Shown: positions 16,387 through 22,826 of the stretch, in pieces
Position numbering within the stretch: position 1 is the first letter of the stretch
Layout of the letters: each line of letters starts with the position of its first letter
Source: Acidiferrobacter sp.
GTDB taxonomy: Bacteria; Pseudomonadota; Gammaproteobacteria; Acidiferrobacterales; Acidiferrobacteraceae
Reading direction: 5' to 3'
Length of the DNA: 32,211 bases
NCBI GenBank assembly: GCA_027449165.1
Contig: DAIDMD010000032.1
Location: forward strand, 1-32,211
Position numbers and translations under genes: made by a program
Notes under the pieces: model-generated
Database searches by the model: none
What the model saw: only the letters and a program-made list of their open reading frames with translations
What the model was told of the DNA's origin: nothing

Positions 16387-17394
16387 ATGGCAAACACGGT
16401 CTGGCCGAATCTTTTCGTCGTGGGGGCCGTAAAGAGCGGCACCACCTCGCTCTACGCCTATTTGAGGCAGCACCCGGATATCTATTTCCCGGAGATAAAG
16501 GAGCCCCATTTTTTTGCGAGGCTCGCGCCCTCGCGCGAGCAGAGGCACCTCATTACGTTCGTCGGCGACCAAGCGGATTACCTGCGCCTCTATGAGCAGG
16601 GCGCCCATTGCCGCTGGCGGGGCGATGCCAGTCCCTCGTATCTGTGGAGCGCGCCGGCTGCCGCCGGCATTGCCGAGGTGTCGCCGGATGCGCGCGTCAT
16701 CGCGATCTTGCGCGATCCGATTGAGCGCGCCTACGCGCAATATCTCATGGATTATTCGGAAGGCGCGATCGACCGGCCGTTTTTCGAGGCCCTTCAGATC
16801 GATTGGGGCCGGCCCGACAAGGGTTGGGGGGTGTCCCAGTTGTATGTCGAGCTCGGGTGCTATACCGAGCAGATTCGGCGTTATCGGACCCTGTTCGGGC
16901 GCGAGCGGGTGCTGGTCCTGCTGCTCGAGGATCTGAAGAAAGATGCGCGGGCCGTACTGGCGCGCATCGCGCGCTTTCTCGATGTCGCGGAAGGTCCGAT
17001 GGCCGTAGTCGACATCGCCGAGGCCCATAACCACTATAAGCAGCCCAAGGGCCAGTGGGCCCGGCGGCTTGCCGGGCATCCCTTGAGCCGCTTCCTGGGA
17101 GAGCGTCTCATCCCGCGGCGTCTCGGCGAGCACATATGGGAGCATTGGATGCAGAAAGAGGCGGCCAAGCCGCCGATCGACCCGCGGGCCGTGGCCTTCC
17201 TCCAGGAGATCTATACGCCGGAAATCATCGCCCTCGAGGCGGAACTCGGGCGCCCGTTGCCGGAGCTTCGCCGCAGCTGGGCGGGCATCGCCGATCCCGC
17301 GGCGCCGCGCGGCCCCGCCACGACCGGTGCCCCCCGGTCCCCGGGTGGGGGCGCGCTCGTCGAGGCCGGCGGGCCGACACACCGTATCGGCTAG
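16387..17394 (+). CDS. PAPS-dependent sulfotransferase at the end of the hopanoid locus
   Basis: This is a 335-residue soluble sulfotransferase of the heparan-sulfate/NodH-like type. The 5'-phosphosulfate loop is KSGTTSL at residues 16-22 (in VVGAVKSGTTSLYAYLRQHP), followed by KEPHFF. The 3'-phosphate motif is RDPIERAYAQY at 109-119. Both PAPS-binding motifs are intact, so sulfuryl transfer to a hydroxyl or amino group is likely; the acceptor is unknown. The ATG at 16387 has AAAGGAG six bases upstream; a GTG one codon earlier is less likely. The C-terminal 40 residues are low-complexity Pro/Gly/Ala. It is the last gene of the + strand hopanoid series, 78 bp after hpnL copy 2, and converges with the GMC oxidoreductase. 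I know of no sulfotransferase as a standard hopanoid gene. Cell-surface polysaccharide or another lipid is an alternative acceptor. Confidence 0.85.
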   Translation: MANTVWPNLFVVGAVKSGTTSLYAYLRQHPDIYFPEIKEPHFFARLAPSREQRHLITFVGDQADYLRLYEQGAHCRWRGDASPSYLWSAPAAAGIAEVSPDARVIAILRDPIERAYAQYLMDYSEGAIDRPFFEALQIDWGRPDKGWGVSQLYVELGCYTEQIRRYRTLFGRERVLVLLLEDLKKDARAVLARIARFLDVAEGPMAVVDIAEAHNHYKQPKGQWARRLAGHPLSRFLGERLIPRRLGEHIWEHWMQKEAAKPPIDPRAVAFLQEIYTPEIIALEAELGRPLPELRRSWAGIADPAAPRGPATTGAPRSPGGGALVEAGGPTHRIG

Positions 17395-17421
17395 CCGTGC
17401 CGTTCGGACCCGCTGGCCAAA

Positions 17422-17459
17422 GGATCCCGCCCGTCGCGCGGCGACAAGACGGGCGATCC
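17422..17459. terminator. Hairpin in the convergent gap (possible bidirectional terminator)
   Basis: GGATC plus GCCCGTC (17422-17426 and 17429-17435, with a two-base CC bulge) pairs with GACGGGCGATCC at 17448-17459 around a 12-base loop. It lies between the converging sulfotransferase and GMC oxidoreductase genes, where a two-way terminator is expected. No T-run follows on either strand, so intrinsic termination is only a possibility. Confidence 0.45.
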
Positions 17460-17489
17460 GGGACGGTCTGCAGGATGCGGCGGGGATGG

Positions 17490-17508
17490 CCAGGCCCGCG
17501 GGGCCTGG
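17490..17508. terminator. Perfect 8-bp hairpin in the convergent gap
   Basis: CCAGGCCC-GCG-GGGCCTGG is a perfect 8-bp stem with a three-base loop. It is the second strong hairpin in the 193-bp gap between two convergent genes. It lacks a T-tract, so it may block readthrough or stabilise the 3' ends rather than act as a classical terminator. Confidence 0.45.
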
Positions 17509-17587
17509 GATGTTGGGTGGCGGCGGCCGGTGCGCAGGCGACCGGTCGAGGGAGCGGCCACCCGGGCACGGGCCCGAGGCCCGAGGT

Positions 17588-19159
17588 TCAGCTTAGCCGT
17601 TCGACGATGCGGTCGGCCACGCGCAGGGCGTTGGCGATTATCGTAAGGGTCGGATTGACCGCGCCTATCGACGGGAAGAAGCTGGCATCGGCGACATACA
17701 GGTTGTCGACCTCGTGCGCCTTGCAATCGATATCGAGGACCGATGTCGCAGGATCGTCGCCGAAGCGCAAGGTTCCGGCTTGGTGGGCCGTTCCCGCTAC
17801 GGGGATGTCCTTCCCGAGATAGAGTGTGCGCTCCATCAGCAGGGGGTGGACGTCGAGCGAGCCCAAAAGCCGCTCCAATTGCCGGCGCAGCCCGCGATGC
17901 GCCGCCATGTTGTTCTCGGTAAGATCCAGGACGGTCCGGTCGCCGTCGTAGAATACGCGATTCTCCGGGCGCGGAAGGTCTTCGCTCGACAACCAAAAGC
18001 CCACGGTCCGATCAGCCAGCGCCTCGAAGGGTGCGGACGGCAGCCAGCCCAGCCAGTCGGGTAGCGCCTCCCCTTGGATCTGCGCCGGATGGGTCTTCGC
18101 GAGCATCTGGATGAGGCCGAGCGGATAGTCCTGGTCGGGGCCCCGGAAATAGTAGTCGCTGATCCCGAGCGTCTTTTGGAAGATTGTGCGATTGGGGTGG
18201 CGCAAGAGTGCCATGAGCACGGATTGATTGTGGCGCATGTAGTTGCGTCCGACCTGTCCGGAGCCATTGGCGAGACCTTGGGGGTGCCGGGCGTTCGCCG
18301 AGCGCAGGAAGAGCAGGGCGCTCGACAGGGCGCCGCAGGCCACGACGACGACGTCGGCGCAGTATTCCTCGCTCTGGCCCTGGCGCGTTACACACACCTT
18401 GGTTACCGTGCGTCCGGCGGCATCGGTCTCGAGCCGCGAAACGTAGGCGCCGGTCAGGAGCGTCAGCTGATCCGGGTGGGCCGCCAGCGCCGGATCGACG
18501 CAGACGACCTGGGAGTCGGCCTTGCCGTTCGTGGGGCAGGGGAAGCCGTCGAAGGCCTCGCAACGGATGCAGGGGCTCGTGGGCGACACCACGCCATCCT
18601 TCTCGTCGAGCAGGATCCCGAGCGGGAGGTGGAAGGGGCGGACGCCCGCCTTGCGCAGATCGCGGTCGAGGGCCGCGATCTCGGGCTCATGGGCGACCGG
18701 AGGGAAGGGATAGGGGGCGCTTGCCGGCGGCTCATTCGGGTCCTCGCCGCGTGCCCCATGGACATGGAACAGTTGTTCGGCCATCGTGTAGTAGGGTTCG
18801 AAGGCCGCATAGGGCAGTGGCCACGCCGGGGACACGCCCTCGGGGTAGGGGATTTCCCCGAAATCCCGTTCGCGCAGGCGAAACAGCGCGGCCCCGTAGA
18901 CCTTCGAGTTGCCGCCCACGAAATAGTGGAGGCCCGGATGGAAGGCGCGACCGGCGGCGTCGTACCAAGTCTCCTTGGCCTGGTACTTGGCGTCGACGAA
19001 GACGGCCTTGGCGTCCCAGTTTTCCGGCGAGCGCCTCAAATAATCGCCCCGCTCCAGCAACAACACCCGTTTCCCGCGCGCCGCCGCCCGGTATGCGACC
19101 GAGGCGCCTCCCGGGCCGCTCCCTATGACGATGAGATCGTAACGATCGTGCGTTGCCAT
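17588..19159 (-). CDS. GMC-family FAD-dependent oxidoreductase
   Basis: This is a 523-residue glucose-methanol-choline family flavoenzyme that should oxidise an alcohol (or similar) using FAD. The dinucleotide-binding loop is GSGPGG at 13-18 in DLIVIGSGPGGASVAYRA, followed by the acidic strand LLLERGDY. A cysteine motif C-x2-C-x6-C lies in SPCIRCEAFDGFPCPTNGK mid-protein, seen in one subgroup of the family. The C-terminal block has the usual histidine region AGTAHQAGTLRFG and the closing VADASFFPSIGAVNPTLTI, where N follows the second flavin-binding stretch. The ATG has GAGGG eight bases upstream. No signal peptide or membrane segment is evident. It lies 87 bp downstream of the EAL protein on the same strand and faces the sulfotransferase. 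Sterol/hopanoid oxidation is possible given position, but the substrate is unknown. Confidence 0.86.
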   Translation of the reverse strand: MATHDRYDLIVIGSGPGGASVAYRAAARGKRVLLLERGDYLRRSPENWDAKAVFVDAKYQAKETWYDAAGRAFHPGLHYFVGGNSKVYGAALFRLRERDFGEIPYPEGVSPAWPLPYAAFEPYYTMAEQLFHVHGARGEDPNEPPASAPYPFPPVAHEPEIAALDRDLRKAGVRPFHLPLGILLDEKDGVVSPTSPCIRCEAFDGFPCPTNGKADSQVVCVDPALAAHPDQLTLLTGAYVSRLETDAAGRTVTKVCVTRQGQSEEYCADVVVVACGALSSALLFLRSANARHPQGLANGSGQVGRNYMRHNQSVLMALLRHPNRTIFQKTLGISDYYFRGPDQDYPLGLIQMLAKTHPAQIQGEALPDWLGWLPSAPFEALADRTVGFWLSSEDLPRPENRVFYDGDRTVLDLTENNMAAHRGLRRQLERLLGSLDVHPLLMERTLYLGKDIPVAGTAHQAGTLRFGDDPATSVLDIDCKAHEVDNLYVADASFFPSIGAVNPTLTIIANALRVADRIVERLS

Positions 19160-19246
19160 GGCGAAGCCCTCGTTCCCAGGAAACGAGGACAGATTACCAC
19201 GAAGGCGTGGCCCCGAGACCCCTCCGTGATCGTACGCGGCCGGGTA

Positions 19247-21097
19247 TCAAGGTAGGGTGCCGGGAGCGTCCACGCGCGGATGGCCCAAAAAGTATCCTTG
19301 GCCCCAGTGAACCCCCATCTCCCGGAGGATCCTCCAGGAGAGCTCGTCTTCCACGTATTCGGCCACGGTGACCAAGCCCAGGTCGTCGGCGAGCGTCTGG
19401 ATGCTCTGCACCACCGTTCGCGCCTTGCGGTCATTGGCGATCTTTCGTACCAGTTCCCCCTCGAGCTTCACAAAGCTGACCGGCAAGTCGACCAGGTATC
19501 GGAACGAGGAGTACCCGCTGCCGAAGTCGTCGATGGCGATACGCAGTCCGAAATCGATGAGGGGCTTGAGCACGGCGAGCGCCGCCGCCGTGTCTCGCAC
19601 GAATTCGCGCTCCGTGACCTCGATGACCATGGGCTTTGGCGCCGTTGGGTCCTGGCCGCATACGCGGCATTGTTGCTGGATGAGGACGAATATCTCCTCG
19701 ATCAGACCGGTGTGCCGCAGGAAGGCCGCCGACATGTTCACGAAATGCAGCCGGGAGGCGCCTGCCAGGACCTGGGCTGCGCAGCGCGCCAGGGCCTCAC
19801 GCATGATGACGGCGTCGATTTCTTGCACGAGACCGAAGCGCGTGACCGTTTCTATGAAGCGACCCGCCGGGTATTCGGTGCCGCCATCGGGGGAGATCAG
19901 GCGCGCCAGCGCCTCCTCCGCCACCACCCGGCCGGTTGCAAGTTCGACTATCGGTTGGTAGGCGGCCCGGATGCGTCCCTCGGCAAGAGCCGTACGGATC
20001 TGCGCGATCAGGGACAGGTCGGCGTCGGTCTTCGGGCGGCGATGCGCGCCGCGGCCCTGGCGGGGCAGTCGGCCTCGGCCGAGGTGTCCGCCGGCTGCGG
20101 TGATCGCGCGCTCCACCGTCGAATGGCCCGGGAACCCTGCCGCACCGGCGCTGATGCGGGGCATCCCCCCCAGCAGGGCGACTATCGGCTCCTGGTGGAG
20201 GGTTTGCGCCAGACGTGCGGCCATCATCGCCGCCTCAGGCTCGGCGGTCCCTGGAAGCAGGCACGCAAACCCCGCGCCGCTCCAGCGCGCGACGGTGCTG
20301 TCCCGGGGCAGCAGTTGGACGATACGGGCACCGATCGCCTTGAGGAGCGCATCCCCGCGCTCGTAGCCGTACTCGTCATTGACGCGTTCCATCTGCTCGA
20401 TGTCGACCAGCAAAACGCTATAGACGTCGGTCCTGCGCCCGGCGCGCGCATGGGCCCGTCGGGCGATAGGAAGAAAGCCGCGACGGTTATAGAGTGCCGT
20501 CAGGGGGTCGCGGCGATCGGCATGCCGCAGCCGCTCGGCGGCGCGGGCGCGCGCCAAGTGCGCCGCGACGAGGTGCGCGAAGGCCTGGACCGGCACCACG
20601 CCGATCTCGGTCAGAAACCGTTGGTTCTCGATCCCCAGAATGACGAACTCATCCCCGGCATCCGTCTCCGGCTGCATGCCCAGGGCCACGATCAGGCTGA
20701 CCCCGGCCGCGAGCGCGTCGGCCCGCCAGTGCGCCATCCCGGGGGCGTCGACGCCGAGCACACGCGCCCCCAGGCTCCGCGCGCCCCGATCCCCCGGCCG
20801 CCCCTCGAGCAGGCCCATTCCGCCCGCCTGAAGCGTTCGGGCCGCGCCCGCCCCAGGGCCGGCGGCGTATCGAAGTCGGGTTACCCCCCTGAGCCCGTCC
20901 CGTTGGTACCATCCGGCGAATCGCACATACCCGACGCACCGCACAAGCGCGTCGCAGCAGCGCCTCGGGATGGCGTTCGCGCTCGCGTGCACGAGGTCGC
21001 CGCTCTCTTCGAGAAGCCTCTCCAAAACCGATTCACGAGCGAGTCCCCCTACGCCGGCTTCATCGGGAAGGGCACATTTGCGAGATCCTCTGTTCAA
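19247..21097 (-). CDS. GAF-like / degenerate GGDEF / EAL cyclic-di-GMP protein
   Basis: This is a 616-residue regulatory protein. Residues about 25-185 look like a GAF-type sensor domain. The GGDEF domain starts at DPLTALYNRRGF (197-208) and keeps VLLVDIEQMERVNDEYG. Its active-site loop, however, reads SGAGF at 273-277 in place of GGDEF, and its C-terminal end (about 331-352) lacks the usual AKxxGRN, so cyclase activity is unlikely. The EAL domain (about 362-610) looks intact: E395-A-L, VNMSAAF, IEVTE, IDDFGSGYSSFRYL, the later VKLEGELV, AEYVED and GQGYFLG. This predicts a phosphodiesterase degrading cyclic di-GMP, with the upstream domains as regulators. The start is a TTG preceded by GGTGGCGG; a TGA lies in frame upstream. 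Internal TTG or GTG starts are possible. The GMC gene may be cotranscribed behind it. Confidence 0.88.
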   Translation of the reverse strand: MNRGSRKCALPDEAGVGGLARESVLERLLEESGDLVHASANAIPRRCCDALVRCVGYVRFAGWYQRDGLRGVTRLRYAAGPGAGAARTLQAGGMGLLEGRPGDRGARSLGARVLGVDAPGMAHWRADALAAGVSLIVALGMQPETDAGDEFVILGIENQRFLTEIGVVPVQAFAHLVAAHLARARAAERLRHADRRDPLTALYNRRGFLPIARRAHARAGRRTDVYSVLLVDIEQMERVNDEYGYERGDALLKAIGARIVQLLPRDSTVARWSGAGFACLLPGTAEPEAAMMAARLAQTLHQEPIVALLGGMPRISAGAAGFPGHSTVERAITAAGGHLGRGRLPRQGRGAHRRPKTDADLSLIAQIRTALAEGRIRAAYQPIVELATGRVVAEEALARLISPDGGTEYPAGRFIETVTRFGLVQEIDAVIMREALARCAAQVLAGASRLHFVNMSAAFLRHTGLIEEIFVLIQQQCRVCGQDPTAPKPMVIEVTEREFVRDTAAALAVLKPLIDFGLRIAIDDFGSGYSSFRYLVDLPVSFVKLEGELVRKIANDRKARTVVQSIQTLADDLGLVTVAEYVEDELSWRILREMGVHWGQGYFLGHPRVDAPGTLP

Positions 21098-21117
21098 TAA
21101 CCGCCACCAAAGTCACC

Positions 21118-21136
21118 CTATACGGGACTAGTATAG
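21118..21136. repeat. Inverted repeat CTATAC-N7-GTATAG
   Basis: Exact 6-bp arms at 21118-21123 and 21131-21136 around GGGACTA. The right arm contains the candidate -10 box (TATACT on the minus strand) for the EAL gene, so the repeat could be an operator that blocks that promoter. It lies just upstream of the TTG start. Confidence 0.4.
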
Positions 21137-21160
21137 TCTGAGGGATATGACCAGACACAA
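21130..21160 (-). promoter_or_regulatory. Candidate promoter for the EAL gene
   Basis: On the minus strand, TATACT (21135-21130) is a good -10 box; the best -35 is TTGTGT (21160-21155) with a long 19-base spacer. Transcription would start near 21123 and leave a leader of about 25 bases with GGTGGCGG before the TTG start. The spacer makes this a weak prediction. Confidence 0.3.
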
Positions 21161-21172
21161 TCTTATCGGATA

Positions 21173-21203
21173 CCAGTCTAATAACATATTAATAAGATAC
21201 TGG
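21173..21203. repeat. AT-rich nested inverted repeat
   Basis: CCAGT (21173-21177) pairs with ACTGG (21199-21203), enclosing the inner palindrome TAATA-ACA-TATTA (21179-21191). The two centres differ by three bases. The element stands out from its GC-rich surroundings and lies between divergent genes, so it may be a regulator-binding site; no known operator was recognised. Confidence 0.35.
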
Positions 21204-21245
21204 CGAACACTACGCGCCGTACGCCTGCGCGAATTACGGTATCCT

Positions 21246-21266
21246 ACCCGGGCCACATGCCCGGGT
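21246..21266. other. Perfect 7-bp GC hairpin ACCCGGG-N7-CCCGGGT
   Basis: The arms at 21246-21252 and 21260-21266 are exact and flank CCACATG. No T-run follows on either strand. It lies about 190 bases upstream of the FNR-type site. It could limit transcript leakage or be a protein site; its function is unknown. Confidence 0.35.
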
Positions 21267-21453
21267 CTCTGCCGGCCCGCCTCTCACGGTCCCCGAAAGG
21301 AATCGCCGATCGATCCGATGACGGCGCGCGACCGGCGGCCCCGTGTCTGTTCTGGACCCGAATCCGCGCTCGGCGCCAAGCCCATTTTGCGCAACGCCTC
21401 GCCGTCCGTCACCGAGAGGGTACCAAGGCGTTTCGGCCAGGCGTCACTAGACG

Positions 21454-21467
21454 TTGATTCATATCAA
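21454..21467. promoter_or_regulatory. FNR/ANR-type binding site
   Basis: The sequence TTGAT-TCAT-ATCAA matches the consensus TTGAT-N4-ATCAA exactly. Its centre (21460.5) is 41.5 bases upstream of the start predicted from the -10 box at 21490-21495, the geometry of class II activation by FNR/CRP-family proteins. It stands ahead of a reductase operon of the kind normally induced without oxygen. ANR or DNR-type regulators would recognise the same site. Confidence 0.75.
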
Positions 21468-21489
21468 ATACACGCAGGAACGGCGCGCC

Positions 21490-21495
21490 TATAAC
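21490..21495 (+). promoter_or_regulatory. -10 box (TATAAC) of the FNR-type promoter
   Basis: TATAAC matches TATAAT at five of six positions. No good -35 box sits 16-18 bases upstream because that position is taken by the FNR-type site, as expected for activator-dependent promoters. The predicted start is about 21502, giving a leader of roughly 190 bases before the first gene. Confidence 0.6.
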
Positions 21496-21514
21496 AAACA
21501 AGATCTTACGACGA

Positions 21515-21542
21515 TTGTAGAATATCAGGCGCATCTTATATT
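21515..21542 (+). promoter_or_regulatory. Possible second sigma70-type promoter
   Basis: TTGTAG (21515-21520) and TATATT (21537-21542) are separated by 16 bases. Four of six and five of six positions match the consensus. Transcription would begin near 21549. It may give basal expression of the operon or be a chance match in an AT-rich stretch. Confidence 0.35.
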
Positions 21543-21692
21543 GGCTGCCTATAGGGAAGAGACCGGACCGGCAGGTGGATCAAGACCCATTCTGTCCGGC
21601 ATGTCTCAAGACGCGATCCTTAAGGAGGGCGGGGCCGGCTCATGACGCGTCTTCCGTATCGTGCGAATGGGTTTGCAGAGAGGGAGGTCAGC

Positions 21693-22736
21693 ATGGCGAC
21701 CAAAAACAGCGATCTCGATCCGGGGGGTCTGTCGCGCAGGGCCATCCTGAAGGGCCTTATGGGGGTGGCGGCCGGGGCCGCCATGCCCTTGGCGGCGCAC
21801 GCGGCGCTTCAATCCGGTCCGCCTGCCCGTAAGGCCGGTACGGGCCTGCCGCCCGAAACGCAGCCCGAACCCAGTTTGGATCCCCGCAAGAACCCCTCCT
21901 GGGAGGGGTGGAACAATCCGCGCCTCGGGCCTACCAACGGCTGGAGCGATGCGAGCGAGTCCGCGGCGTGGACAACCATTCTCAATCCGGATGGTTTGGC
22001 CATATATCACGATCGATTCTACCGGATACCGGAAAGCCATCCGAAACATCACTGGGTAATGGTGATGGATACGCGCAAATGCGTCGGTTGCCAGGCCTGC
22101 GTGGTCTCCTGCAAATCCGAGAATAATGTTCCGCTGGGCGTCTACCGGACATGGGTGGATGTCTACCAGACAGGCGATACGGTACCCGATCCGGAAGGGG
22201 ATGTCGTTCTGGACGGACGCCGCTATCGCATGGACGCCAAGGTTGTCAACATGCCGAAGATATGCAACCACTGTGCCCATCCTCCGTGTGTCGAAGTGTG
22301 TCCCGTCAAGGCCACGTTCAAGCGCCAGGACGGCATTGTCATGGTCGACCCGAGGCTTTGTATCGGCTGCGGAACCTGTGTCAACGCATGCCCATACGAC
22401 GCGCGCTTCATCAATCCCGTATCGCAGGTTGCCGATAAATGCACATTTTGCGTCGAACGCGTCGACGCGGGCCTTCTGCCGGCCTGCGTCACGAGCTGTG
22501 TGGGGCGTGCCAGGGTTTTCGGCGACATTCTCGATCCCAATAGCGAGGTCTCACACCTCCTGGCGCGGTATCCCCATTCGGTGCGCCATCCGGAGTTCGG
22601 TACCGACCCGCAAGTCTTCTACATCGGGGAAAGCGGGGACATATCGACGGATCCGGACCCGAATGTGCAGCACATGGTCTTTACCTACACCAGTAACGCC
22701 AATAGCAACGTACCGGGCGGGGTCGATGTGATATGA
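21693..22736 (+). CDS. ttrB: Tat-exported 4x[4Fe-4S] ferredoxin subunit of a TtrB/PsrB/NrfC-type reductase
   Basis: This is a 347-residue electron-transfer subunit that passes electrons from the membrane anchor to the molybdenum subunit. A twin-arginine signal, SRRAILKG at 14-21, precedes the hydrophobic LMGVAAGAAMPLAAHA. Four cysteine groups follow the family pattern: C130/133/136/140, C191/194/199/203, C223/226/229/233 and C250/253/265/269, enough for four [4Fe-4S] clusters. About 90 residues lie between the signal and the first cluster, longer than in Salmonella TtrB. I chose the ATG at 21693 because AGGGAGG is five bases upstream and the signal is compact. An ATG at 21642 with a distant AAGGAGG would add 17 residues. 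It is the first gene of the operon behind the FNR-type promoter. The substrate assignment rests on the catalytic subunit. Confidence 0.85.
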   Translation: MATKNSDLDPGGLSRRAILKGLMGVAAGAAMPLAAHAALQSGPPARKAGTGLPPETQPEPSLDPRKNPSWEGWNNPRLGPTNGWSDASESAAWTTILNPDGLAIYHDRFYRIPESHPKHHWVMVMDTRKCVGCQACVVSCKSENNVPLGVYRTWVDVYQTGDTVPDPEGDVVLDGRRYRMDAKVVNMPKICNHCAHPPCVEVCPVKATFKRQDGIVMVDPRLCIGCGTCVNACPYDARFINPVSQVADKCTFCVERVDAGLLPACVTSCVGRARVFGDILDPNSEVSHLLARYPHSVRHPEFGTDPQVFYIGESGDISTDPDPNVQHMVFTYTSNANSNVPGGVDVI

Positions 22737-22826
22737 CCGGGGCCGCGCGGCGGCGGCCGGAAGGCGCCGCGGACGGCCGTTATGAGGTGATCCGGGAAGA
22801 AAACGGTCCTACGGGAGGACAGCGTC

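Larger units (their letters stand above)
21098..21692. other. Gene-free regulatory stretch between the EAL gene and the reductase operon
   Basis: No convincing coding region was found in these 595 bp; short open frames here have no recognisable motifs. The first part (to about 21220) is AT-rich with inverted repeats, in contrast to the GC-rich flanks. A GC hairpin follows at 21246-21266. The last part holds an exact FNR-type site, a matching -10 box, a possible second promoter and a leader of about 190 bases before the first gene. The two flanking genes are divergent, so the stretch serves both. Confidence 0.75.

Noticed and set aside
20000-20120. Frameshift in the GGDEF-to-EAL linker of the signalling protein
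   Set aside because: I translated the other two frames; neither restores the usual end of a GGDEF domain, so simple divergence explains the odd sequence better.
19280-21100. Plus-strand open frame of 606 codons opposite the EAL gene
   Set aside because: It is antisense to a protein with clear GGDEF/EAL motifs, has low-complexity Arg/Gly/Asp-rich content and no domain; long antisense frames are common at this GC content.
21454-21645. Small open frame in the leader of the reductase operon
   Set aside because: It begins within the FNR-type site, has no ribosome-binding site and no recognisable motif.
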